From Clostridiales bacterium (GTDB lineage: Bacteria; Bacillota; Clostridia; Lachnospirales; Lachnospiraceae): DNA of 12,834 bases. Position numbers and translations under genes: made by a program. The notes beneath the pieces were generated by a model, which made no database searches, was not told where the DNA came from, and was given only the letters and a program-made list of their open reading frames with translations. Of the stretch, positions 1 through 6,084 are shown piece by piece. The stretch is from positions 1 to 12,834 of the forward strand of contig JAJUHH010000035.1 of assembly GCA_029267975.1 (NCBI GenBank), written 5' to 3'. Positions within the stretch are counted from its first letter, which is position 1. Each line of letters starts with the position of its first letter.

Positions 1-559
1 AATTAAAATATAAGGAAACGCAGCCCACAATTAAAAACAGATTAAAAATGATCAGAAACCAGAGATACTTATAGAAACGAAAATTGATATGAAGCTTTCC
101 TTTTCTAAAAAAAATAAAGAGTTCAAAAACCAGTACAGTAACTACTTTGATAATTAACCCTACCCAATAGTTCGTTACGTCATTGGTCTGGATCTTCTGA
201 ATAGTAATACCGGAGACTGCAGGTATCAGCACAAGCCCAAGTAACTCCATAACAAAAATACCCAAGTAAAAAATTCCAAACCATATGACTTTTTCAATAA
301 GGCTGTTATTAAAGTGGAAAATATTCGCACACAAGGCGCCTCCCATGAGAACAATGGTCCCGATAAACATGAACCGCTCCGCACCCGGAAGGGAATATAT
401 CATTTCCTTCACAACCATCATGATATAAAAGAAAATGGCCATCATGATATAGTACCTACGTTTAAATTTTTTATCAAGCATCGTTGTCATGAAGCGGTAC
501 CAGATAAATGCGCAGGTAATTTCCGCAGGTCGGTTGATCAATTGCAAGAGTATGTCCAT
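1..559 (-). CDS. Polytopic membrane protein, 5' part; possible AgrC/GHKL-type sensor histidine kinase (partial)
   Basis: I translated the minus strand from an ATG at 559; the frame stays open for 186 codons to the left edge, so the C-terminal part lies outside. An AGGGATAGGA Shine-Dalgarno-like stretch lies just upstream and an in-frame stop follows a few codons further up, which fixes the start. The visible part is almost all membrane: a moderately hydrophobic N-terminus, then hydrophobic segments near residues 36-55, 62-81, 90-113, 130-151 and 165-185, with basic patches at 30-35 (KKFKRR) and 152-155. This layout, with very short loops and no signal peptide, resembles the sensor half of AgrC-like or GHKL-domain histidine kinases. 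No kinase motif (H-box, N-box) is visible, so the function is inferred; any small polytopic membrane protein remains possible. It is separated from sigG by 328 bases with a terminator-like hairpin, so it is probably a separate transcription unit. Confidence 0.6.
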   Translation of the reverse strand, partial: MDILLQLINRPAEITCAFIWYRFMTTMLDKKFKRRYYIMMAIFFYIMMVVKEMIYSLPGAERFMFIGTIVLMGGALCANIFHFNNSLIEKVIWFGIFYLGIFVMELLGLVLIPAVSGITIQKIQTNDVTNYWVGLIIKVVTVLVFELFIFFRKGKLHINFRFYKYLWFLIIFNLFLIVGCVSLYFN

Positions 560-725
560 AAGTATCCTATCCCTCGTTTAATGTTCTTTTGTAAGTCTAT
601 ATCCATTGTTCTACTTTAAAACTACCATATTTATGTCACATTTTCAATTAGTATATCTGACAAATAAATTACAATTATATAGAAAATATACACAGATGAT
701 ACTATTCTTGAATTTGAATCAAAAC

Positions 726-768
726 CACAATAGGGCAAGCACCCTGATCGGATGTATGCCCTATTGTG
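726..768 (-). terminator. Hairpin, likely terminator of the sigG transcript
   Basis: A perfect 12-bp inverted repeat has arms CACAATAGGGCA (726-737) and TGCCCTATTGTG (757-768) with a 19-base loop. On the minus strand the stem is followed by GTTTTGATT, an imperfect T tract. It lies 120 bases past the sigG stop and before the next gene, where an operon end is expected. The loop is long and the T tract short, so it is weaker than the ftsZ terminator. Confidence 0.6.
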
Positions 769-778
769 TTCTCTCTAT

Positions 779-867
779 ATGAATCAATTCATCTTGACGA
801 TTCCCCAAGACTAACTTATGACTTAGCATCATAAACCGCCTTATCCGGGGGATCATCTTAGGATGAA
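779..867 (-). repeat. Complex fold-back region in the sigG trailer (nested and competing inverted repeats)
   Basis: Several dyads overlap. A long imperfect stem pairs 788-806 with 847-867, including the runs CCCC and GGGG. Nested inside is TTATGA (816-821) with TCATAA (829-834), loop 7. Two short perfect hairpins compete with the outer stem: ATGAAT (779-784) with ATTCAT (787-792), and TCATC (853-857) with GATGA (862-866). On the minus strand the element begins about 20 bases after the sigG stop. It does not match any riboswitch class I recognise. It may be part of the transcript end, an mRNA 3' stabiliser, or a structured leader for the gene starting at 559. Confidence 0.55.
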
Positions 868-887
868 ATGATTACCAATGGCCTCAT

Positions 888-1664
888 TTATAATAGATAA
901 TTGCGCATATTCTTTAGTGCTGATTTCTCCAGACGGCTGACCTGTGCTTGGGAGATATTGATCTCCTTGGCTACCTCCATCTGCGTTTTTCCTTCAAAGA
1001 AGCGAAGCTTAATAATATTATGTTCCCTTGGAGACAGCTTATCCATGGCTTCCTTTAAGGATATTTCTTCAATCCAGTTTTCTTCCTTATTCTTCTTATC
1101 GCTTACCTGATCCATGATATAGAGGGCATCTCCTCCTTCCACATAGACAGGATCATAAAGAGAAACAGGACTTTGAATGGCATCCAGTGCATATACAATA
1201 TCTTCCTTACTGATACCAATTTCCTCAGCAATCTCGCTGATGGTAGGCTCCTTTTCATTGCGCTTTACCAGAGCCTCCTTGGCGTAAATGGCCTTATAGG
1301 CAGTATCCCTCAGGGATCTGCTGACGCGGATTGCATTATTGTCCCTTAAATATCTTCGGATTTCGCCGATAATCATAGGAACCGCATAAGTGGAAAACTT
1401 CACATTCTGGTTTATATCAAAATTATCGATTGCCTTCATCAGACCGATGCAGCCAATCTGAAACAGATCATCAACATTTTCGTTACTGCCTGAGAATCGT
1501 TGAATGATGGACAGCACCAGCCTTAAGTTTCCCTTAATGTATAGTTCCCTGGCTTCCTTATCCCCATTTAAGATTCTTTGAAATAATTCATCCTTTTCAC
1601 TGTTCTTTAATAATGGCAATTTAGCTGTATTTACACCGCAAATCTCAACCTTATAAAGAGCCAT
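888..1664 (-). CDS. sigG: RNA polymerase sigma-G factor (late forespore)
   Basis: The 258-residue protein is full length for sigma-G (B. subtilis 260). The N-terminal signature KVEICGVNT (residues 5-13) is specific to this factor. Region 2 follows, with NLRLVLSIIQRF (46-57) and DDLFQIGCIGLMKAID (65-80), then the KFSTYAVPMIIGEIRRYLRD stretch (89-108) that binds the -10 element. A region 4 helix-turn-helix ends in SQAQVSRLEKSA near 238-249. In spore formers sigma-G directs RNA polymerase to late genes in the engulfed forespore. The ATG is supported by GGAGG seven bases upstream (1672-1676). The gene follows sigE after 119 bases with no terminator between, so read-through from spoIIG is likely, in addition to a sigma-F-like promoter in that gap. 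Identification is firm. Confidence 0.97.
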   Translation of the reverse strand: MALYKVEICGVNTAKLPLLKNSEKDELFQRILNGDKEARELYIKGNLRLVLSIIQRFSGSNENVDDLFQIGCIGLMKAIDNFDINQNVKFSTYAVPMIIGEIRRYLRDNNAIRVSRSLRDTAYKAIYAKEALVKRNEKEPTISEIAEEIGISKEDIVYALDAIQSPVSLYDPVYVEGGDALYIMDQVSDKKNKEENWIEEISLKEAMDKLSPREHNIIKLRFFEGKTQMEVAKEINISQAQVSRLEKSALKNMRNYLL

Positions 1665-1699
1665 ATCTGATCCTCCGAATCATTCATTTTTCTCCTTAA

Positions 1700-1729
1700 A
1701 ATGATTCACTTTTTAGCTCTTCTTTATAC
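1700..1729 (-). promoter_or_regulatory. Candidate sigma-F-type promoter for sigG
   Basis: On the minus strand GTATA (1725-1729) is followed after exactly 15 bases by GTGAATCATT (1700-1709). The B. subtilis sigma-F consensus is roughly GYWTA, 15 bases, GGNRANANTW. The -35 and the spacing match fully; the -10 keeps G, R, A, T and W and misses the second G and the middle A. It lies 36 bases before the sigG ATG. Transcription of sigG by sigma-F is established in B. subtilis; use of this site here is inference. Confidence 0.5.
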
Positions 1730-1783
1730 GATTGATGGTGAAGAAATAATTGCCAAATATCGGAACAAATACCAGCTCACCTT

Positions 1784-2524
1784 TTATTCAAATCTGACCA
1801 TTTCTTTTTTCAGACGCTTAATAATCTTTTTTTCCAGCCGTGAGATATAGGACTGTGAAATTCCTAAAAGGTCTGCGACTTCCTTTTGTGTACGTTCTGT
1901 CCCGTCATCAGTATTCAGTCCAAAACGAAGGTCGACAATAATCCGCTCCCTGTCTGAGAGCTTTGAAAGGGCCTTCCGGAGAAGCTTCCGATCCACTTCT
2001 TCTTCAATATTACGGTAGATCACATCCTCTTCCGTCCCAAGAATATCAGACAATAAGAGTTCATTGCCATCCCAGTCAACATTTAAAGGTTCATCAATAG
2101 AGACCTCCAGCTTTGTTTTGTTATTTCGTCTTAAATACATGAGGATCTCATTTTCAATGCAACGTGAGGCATAGGTTGCCAGCTTAATATTCTTATCAGG
2201 ATTAAAGGTATTGATTGCCTTAATGAGTCCGATGGTACCGATAGAGATCAAATCCTCCACCCCGACCCCGGTATTATCAAACTTTTTGGCTATGTATACA
2301 ACAAGGCGGAGATTATGTTCAACCAAAATAGACTTCATCTGGGCATCCCGCTCGGTTCCGAGTTCATTGATCACTTCAGCTTCTCTGGCTGGATCGAGGG
2401 GTGGTGGCAGAACCTCCGCACCTCCGATATAATGGATTTCACCCTGATGACCGAATATAATCGTCTTGATATCCGGTATTAAGCGAAACTGGAACTTATT
2501 GTGTATCGATAACTTTAAAAGCAT
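1784..2524 (-). CDS. sigE: Pro-sigma-E, RNA polymerase sigma factor of the early mother cell
   Basis: The 246-residue protein is a sigma-E precursor. Its N-terminus carries the pro-sequence, ending at GEIHYIGG (28-35) followed by LPPPL (39-43), the same layout as the SpoIIGA cleavage site of B. subtilis pro-sigma-E, so processing near residues 32-33 is expected. Region 2 is very conserved: EHNLRLVVYIAKKF (69-82), EDLISIGTIGLIKAINTFNP (90-109), IKLATYASRCIENEILMYLR (113-132). The region 2-3 link carries WDGNELLLSDILGTEED (151-167), and region 4 ends in ISQSYISRLEKKIIKRL. It directs mother-cell transcription after asymmetric division. The ATG has GGAGG six bases upstream (2531-2535). It lies 41 bases after spoIIGA, so the activating protease and its substrate are co-transcribed. 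The pro-sequence is a few residues longer than in B. subtilis (27). Confidence 0.97.
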   Translation of the reverse strand: MLLKLSIHNKFQFRLIPDIKTIIFGHQGEIHYIGGAEVLPPPLDPAREAEVINELGTERDAQMKSILVEHNLRLVVYIAKKFDNTGVGVEDLISIGTIGLIKAINTFNPDKNIKLATYASRCIENEILMYLRRNNKTKLEVSIDEPLNVDWDGNELLLSDILGTEEDVIYRNIEEEVDRKLLRKALSKLSDRERIIVDLRFGLNTDDGTERTQKEVADLLGISQSYISRLEKKIIKRLKKEMVRFE

Positions 2525-2565
2525 AACTTACCTCCCATGATTACTAGCTTTGCTGCCGCCCTGTT

Positions 2566-3576
2566 TTATAGTAGATCTTTATGTAATATCACATGATATT
2601 CCTTTCCCGGAGATAGCCTCCAGTCACACACTGCCGCGATAATTTTTTCACGGCATAGGGTTTCTTCTCCTTTTTGGATTAGCACCTTATTCAACATCAG
2701 ACCCATCATCATTCCCTTGGCTTTGCCTATAGAACTATATGGTATGAAGCGTATCCTTGGAAGGACTCTGTCTGATAATTCACTTTGTTCCAATGCCTGA
2801 TCCCAGGCAGTCGCTGCCTCTATCCTAATATCCTCGGCAATTGTTTTGTCTGTAGGGCTTAGATAGTTTTGGGCATCCTGTAATCCGATTCCCCATTCTT
2901 TCCTTAATAGCTCATCCATGATCCCATCCTCTACAACGATAACCGGTCTATGGATGACTGGATCATACAGGCAATTCCCCGTATCATATAATCCTATGGT
3001 AGCAACACTCTTCTTATCCAGGCAAAGCTTAACCTCATAAGTTTCGCGGCTATTACGCCGGCAGAGCCGGTAAAATGCAATCAGCCCCAGTCCCAATAAC
3101 AGAGCAGCCAACATCACCGCCAGGACAAACCATATGGATAGATTGCTTATTATCAACCGACTTCCCAGATTCAGTACATATTCCCTGATGTTTGTGTAAT
3201 AGTACAAGGAATTCATCAAACCACCAAGGGTAAGATGTAGCAGAAGCATGATCACTCCCTGCTTCAGCAGCTCTTTCCACTTCATTTTTCCAAGGGCGAT
3301 ACGGAGCATGAAGAGGAAGGAGGCAACTTTCAGTAAGAATAATCCTGTTTGATATAGGAAGTAACATAAACTTCTGCCATTCGCCATAATCTGCATAGAC
3401 TCAAGCCAGGGAGCCAGACTTACAATGACAGCTGCCAGAGCTCCTATTGCTGCAGCAGAGGATAACCGAAGGATACGAAATTTCTTACGGTTTACTGCCA
3501 TTAACATCAGGAGCAGGATAAAATCCAGTACGAAATTCAGGACAAATACAACATCAGGATAAATCTCAAGGTACAA
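2566..3576 (-). CDS. spoIIGA: SpoIIGA, membrane aspartic protease that processes pro-sigma-E
   Basis: The 336-residue protein (B. subtilis about 309) has five hydrophobic segments in the first half (about 8-27, 38-56, 78-94, 105-125, 145-168) and a soluble C-terminal protease domain. Catalytic aspartate D198 lies in GLYDTGN (195-201), the family's aspartic-protease motif, and the conserved PYSSIGKAKGMMMG block is at 279-292. It sits in the septal membrane of the mother cell and, after a signal from the forespore, removes the pro-sequence of sigma-E, encoded next. The start is TTG (3574-3576), chosen because a perfect GGAGG (3583-3587) lies six bases upstream; the first residues MYLEIYPDVVFVLNF match the usual family N-terminus. 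A promoter with a Spo0A-type architecture and the ftsZ terminator lie upstream. Confidence 0.94.
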   Translation of the reverse strand: MYLEIYPDVVFVLNFVLDFILLLMLMAVNRKKFRILRLSSAAAIGALAAVIVSLAPWLESMQIMANGRSLCYFLYQTGLFLLKVASFLFMLRIALGKMKWKELLKQGVIMLLLHLTLGGLMNSLYYYTNIREYVLNLGSRLIISNLSIWFVLAVMLAALLLGLGLIAFYRLCRRNSRETYEVKLCLDKKSVATIGLYDTGNCLYDPVIHRPVIVVEDGIMDELLRKEWGIGLQDAQNYLSPTDKTIAEDIRIEAATAWDQALEQSELSDRVLPRIRFIPYSSIGKAKGMMMGLMLNKVLIQKGEETLCREKIIAAVCDWRLSPGKEYHVILHKDLL

Positions 3577-3600
3577 GTTTCACCTCCGGGAACATGCTGC

Positions 3601-3630
3601 GCGGTTTAGAATACACATGGACTAAGCCGC
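3601..3630 (-). repeat. Hairpin in the spoIIGA leader
   Basis: Arms 3601-3609 (GCGGTTTAG) and 3622-3630 (CTAAGCCGC) form a 9-bp stem with a 12-base loop; on the minus-strand RNA one pair is a C-A mismatch. If transcription starts about seven bases past the -10 at 3642-3647, this hairpin forms at the extreme 5' end of the spoIIG mRNA and ends 13 bases before the Shine-Dalgarno sequence. A role as 5' stabiliser or translational modulator is only inference. Confidence 0.45.
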
Positions 3631-3641
3631 TTCTGATGAAA

Positions 3642-3674
3642 ATTATATCCCATTGTTTATCCAAAATATGTCAA
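3642..3674 (-). promoter_or_regulatory. spoIIG promoter with long spacer (candidate Spo0A-activated sigma-A promoter)
   Basis: A perfect -35 TTGACA (3669-3674) and a perfect -10 TATAAT (3642-3647) lie on the minus strand, separated by 21 bases rather than 17. In B. subtilis the spoIIG promoter likewise has an over-long spacer (22 bases) and needs phosphorylated Spo0A bound at the -35 region. No perfect TGTCGAA box is present; the strand opposite the -35 reads TGTCAAT (five of seven), and TGTCCAA (six of seven) occurs on the minus strand at 3739-3745. The promoter ends 65 bases before the spoIIGA start. Confidence 0.7.
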
Positions 3675-3744
3675 TTCTTGTTCCATAAATCCTTGTTTTC
3701 ATTTACTTATTTTTACAGCAACCGTGCTTATCCTCCTTTTGGAC

Positions 3745-3792
3745 ACAAAAAAGGCTGTCAGATCATTCCAAAGGAAATAATCTGACAGCCTT
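3745..3792 (-). terminator. Rho-independent terminator of ftsZ
   Basis: A perfect 13-bp stem AAGGCTGTCAGAT (3751-3763) with ATCTGACAGCCTT (3780-3792) has a 16-base loop that can pair further (ATT with AAT). On the minus strand the stem runs into six T residues (3747-3752) and then GTG. It begins 25 bases past the ftsZ stop and separates ftsZ from the spoIIGA promoter. Confidence 0.93.
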
Positions 3793-3816
3793 AATGTCTT
3801 ATGTAAACATATAATT

Positions 3817-5070
3817 CTATTTATTATGGCGGTTCTTCTGCAAGAACTCAGGAATTTTAATACCACTGGGATCCGTATTGGTATTGGCAGGTGCCTTGGC
3901 AGGCTGACTCACCGGTCTGCGGTTCGGATCGGTATGGTAGCTTGTCTGAGAGGAATGAACCTGAGAGTTGCTCTGGCTTGTCCCACTGTAGCTGTTATAA
4001 GGTCTGTTTAAACCAAAATCCGGCTTTGCTGTACTCGGCTTAAAAGAACCCATAGATGAAGCACCCATAGATGAGCTGGGACGTCTTAAGAAATCAGGCG
4101 TCTTTACCATTTCTTTTGTTTTTGAATCAAGTCCTGTTGCGATAACCGTAATGGTTGCGGTATCAGGATTTGTATCATCAAACATAGCACCAAAGATGAT
4201 ATTTGCGGAATCCCCTGCCAGCTCCTGAACCAGGGTTGCTGCTTCATTTGCTTCAATAAGGCTGATATCACCGGAGATATTAATGATGACATGGGAAGCA
4301 CCCTGAATGGTTGTCTCCAGCAATGGACTGGTGATCGCCTGCTTCACAGCATCGATACATTTATCATCACCGGTTCCCATACCGATACCGATATGTGCAA
4401 TGCCCTTGTCCTTCATAACTGTCTGAACATCGGCAAAGTCAAGGTTAATGAGTCCGGGTACATTGATCAGGTCGGTAATACCCTGGACACCCTGCTGTAA
4501 TACCTCATCCGCCTTGCGAAGTGCATCCGGCATAGTGGTTCTGCGGTCAACGATTTCTATCAATTTATCATTGGGAATTACGATTAAGGTATCAACATGC
4601 TCCTTCAAACGGTCAATTCCTGCAATAGCATTGGTCATACGGGTTTTTGCTTCAAAACGGAAAGGCTTTGTTACGATGCCGACAGTCAGGATACCCATAT
4701 CTTTTGCAATCTGTGCTACGACCGGAGCAGCTCCGGTACCGGTTCCACCACCCATACCACAGGTGACAAATACCATATCGGCTCCTTTGATTATCTCAGT
4801 TAATTGCTCCCTGCTTTCCTCAGCAGCTTTCTGCCCTACTTCTGGCTGTGCTCCTGCGCCTAATCCCTTGGTTAATTTTTCACCAATCTGTATGCACTGG
4901 GGCGCTTTGCAATTCTTCAAGTGCTGCTTGTCCGTATTGACGCAAATAAACTCAACACCGAGAATATTTTCTTCTATCATTCGATTAACGGCATTGTTTC
5001 CTGCTCCTCCTACCCCGATTACAAGTATTTTTGCAGTTGTATCCGCCTCATTTGTTCTTATTTCAAGCAA
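3817..5070 (-). CDS. ftsZ: Cell division GTPase FtsZ
   Basis: FtsZ is the tubulin-like GTPase that polymerises into the division ring. From the chosen start it has 417 residues: GVGGAGNNAVNRM (20-32), the tubulin signature GGGTGTG (107-113), the T7 loop NVPGLINLDFADV (203-215), a Ser/Thr/Gln/Pro-rich linker (about 327-400) and the C-terminal binding peptide IKIPEFLQKN (404-413). I place the start at TTG 5068-5070 because AAGGAGG (5079-5085) lies eight bases upstream and the product then begins MLEIRTNEADTTAKILVIG, which lines up with B. subtilis FtsZ (MLEFETN...VIGVGG). The frame is open further up: ATG at 5086-5088 (+6 residues) and TTG at 5140-5142 (441 residues in all) are alternatives with weaker ribosome sites. 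ftsA is not adjacent. The gene appears monocistronic, with its own promoter and terminator. Confidence 0.96.
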   Translation of the reverse strand: MLEIRTNEADTTAKILVIGVGGAGNNAVNRMIEENILGVEFICVNTDKQHLKNCKAPQCIQIGEKLTKGLGAGAQPEVGQKAAEESREQLTEIIKGADMVFVTCGMGGGTGTGAAPVVAQIAKDMGILTVGIVTKPFRFEAKTRMTNAIAGIDRLKEHVDTLIVIPNDKLIEIVDRRTTMPDALRKADEVLQQGVQGITDLINVPGLINLDFADVQTVMKDKGIAHIGIGMGTGDDKCIDAVKQAITSPLLETTIQGASHVIINISGDISLIEANEAATLVQELAGDSANIIFGAMFDDTNPDTATITVIATGLDSKTKEMVKTPDFLRRPSSSMGASSMGSFKPSTAKPDFGLNRPYNSYSGTSQSNSQVHSSQTSYHTDPNRRPVSQPAKAPANTNTDPSGIKIPEFLQKNRHNK

Positions 5071-5158
5071 GGTCAATTCCTCCTTCATCGTATTCTTTCT
5101 ATCATTTACTAATAACTCGTCAATATCAAAATTATTTTCCAATTTTCTTCCATAACCA

Positions 5159-5206
5159 CAGGATAATGGGATTAAATTACCTGCTCCTACTAACTATGGT
5201 ATCCCA
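5159..5206 (-). repeat. Competing hairpins in the ftsZ leader
   Basis: CAGGATAAT (5159-5167) can pair with ATTACCTG (5176-5183), eight pairs with one bulge and an 8-base loop. Alternatively TGGGAT (5167-5172), which lies at the edge and loop of that hairpin, can pair with ATCCCA (5201-5206). Both lie between the predicted ftsZ promoter and the Shine-Dalgarno sequence. No T tract follows either, so they do not look like an intrinsic attenuator. Confidence 0.4.
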
Positions 5207-5219
5207 CATTCTACTTTAT

Positions 5220-5248
5220 ATAATATCTTTAAATTCCCAAATAATCAA
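5220..5248 (-). promoter_or_regulatory. Candidate sigma-A promoter of ftsZ
   Basis: On the minus strand TTGATT (5243-5248) and TATTAT (5220-5225) are separated by 17 bases: four of six and five of six matches to the vegetative consensus with ideal spacing. It lies in the 216-base gap between ftsQ and ftsZ, giving a leader of about 140 bases before the TTG start chosen for ftsZ. Confidence 0.6.
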
Positions 5249-5286
5249 GTATATTTTTATAAAATATTCATATCTGTAGGACTTAT

Positions 5287-6069
5287 TTATCTATTCTGTC
5301 GTTTTTTTGGTTTTGCAATGATTACTTCGGTTCCTCTCACAAAATTCCTCATATCAATGTTAATTTCCATCCCCTCAGCCTCAGCCAAAATATTTTTCAG
5401 CTCGGATAAGGCTTCATCATAGGCGTCTTTTCTCCCTAAAAGTACAGTGATATCTCCGATGGTTAAGGTCACCTCGTACTTACTGTTGAAGGAAAGGTTG
5501 TCCACCTTTAAATCGTATTTTGTAATGAGCTGAGTCAGATCAATGATAACATCAAATAACTCCTGCTTTTGTTCCTCAAGCACCAGCTTTTGTCCTAAAA
5601 GAAGCTTGCTGAACTTCAGCCCTTTTACGATCGGAACACCTTCAAACAGCTTTGGGGAGCTTTCTACGATAATGCCGTCCTTATCAAAATACAGGTATTC
5701 TCCCATCAATTCAACACATCCCGCTATCATTTTCTCATAGACAAAGATGGTAACGGAATGCGTATCCTTCATGGCCACATCAACCTTTTCAATAAAGGGA
5801 AGATTGACATTGGTTAAGTAATGGTACTTTAAGTAAAGACTGATTGAGTTCGAATCCAGTCTCGTCTGTACCAGATGGCTGATGATCTCGTCCGAGGTAT
5901 ATCGCTGTGCCCCTACCACCTCAATCTTTTCAATATGGAAGGTGCTTATGAAAATCACAGCAGGTATACCAATGATCAAGAGTAGCAGTACTAGCTTTTT
6001 CATAATTCTGATCGGTACGCTATTTTGCTTCCTGTCCCTGGTTCTTTTCATCCTCTTCCTCTTTCTCAT
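5287..6069 (-). CDS. ftsQ: Cell division protein FtsQ/DivIB
   Basis: The 260-residue bitopic protein has the FtsQ/DivIB layout: a very basic cytoplasmic N-terminus (1-25, rich in Arg and Lys), one membrane segment (about 25-43), then a POTRA domain starting with FHIEKIEVVGAQRYTSDEI (44-62) and a beta-rich domain to about 245. It acts outside the membrane as a scaffold of the divisome, with FtsL/DivIC partners not seen here. Its gene follows murA after 15 bases and is probably co-transcribed with it. The start is uncertain: the ATG at 6069 has only a weak AGAAG upstream, whereas an ATG six codons later (6051) is preceded by AGAGGAAGAGG; both give the same mature domains. Overall similarity between family members is low, so the call rests on topology, the POTRA start and the position in the cluster. 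Confidence 0.9.
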   Translation of the reverse strand: MRKRKRMKRTRDRKQNSVPIRIMKKLVLLLLIIGIPAVIFISTFHIEKIEVVGAQRYTSDEIISHLVQTRLDSNSISLYLKYHYLTNVNLPFIEKVDVAMKDTHSVTIFVYEKMIAGCVELMGEYLYFDKDGIIVESSPKLFEGVPIVKGLKFSKLLLGQKLVLEEQKQELFDVIIDLTQLITKYDLKVDNLSFNSKYEVTLTIGDITVLLGRKDAYDEALSELKNILAEAEGMEINIDMRNFVRGTEVIIAKPKKRQNR

Positions 6070-6084
6070 GTTACATCTTCTGCT

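Larger units (their letters stand above)
560..887. other. Intergenic region downstream of sigG, 328 bases, no gene
   Basis: No credible gene on either strand. From high to low coordinates it holds a complex fold-back element (779-867), a terminator-like hairpin (726-768) and an AT-rich stretch leading to the membrane-protein gene at 559. A TATAAT hexamer lies on the minus strand at 674-679, but no acceptable -35 hexamer sits 16-18 bases upstream of it, so I do not call a promoter. Confidence 0.7.

Noticed and set aside
538..606. Minus-strand 22-codon open frame overlapping the start of the membrane-protein gene, considered as an AgrD-like signal peptide
   Set aside because: No proper ribosome site, no amphipathic leader and acidic tail, and overlap with the next gene in another frame; most likely chance.
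314..619. Plus-strand open frame of 101 codons rich in His and Lys
   Set aside because: It mostly overlaps the minus-strand membrane protein, which has a ribosome site and coherent hydrophobic segments.
674..679. TATAAT on the minus strand upstream of the membrane-protein gene
   Set aside because: At 16-18 bases upstream there is no -35-like hexamer; in an AT-rich stretch an isolated TATAAT is weak evidence.
4448..5155. Plus-strand open frame of 235 codons
   Set aside because: It is antisense to ftsZ, has no credible ribosome site and no recognisable protein features; it is a codon-bias shadow.
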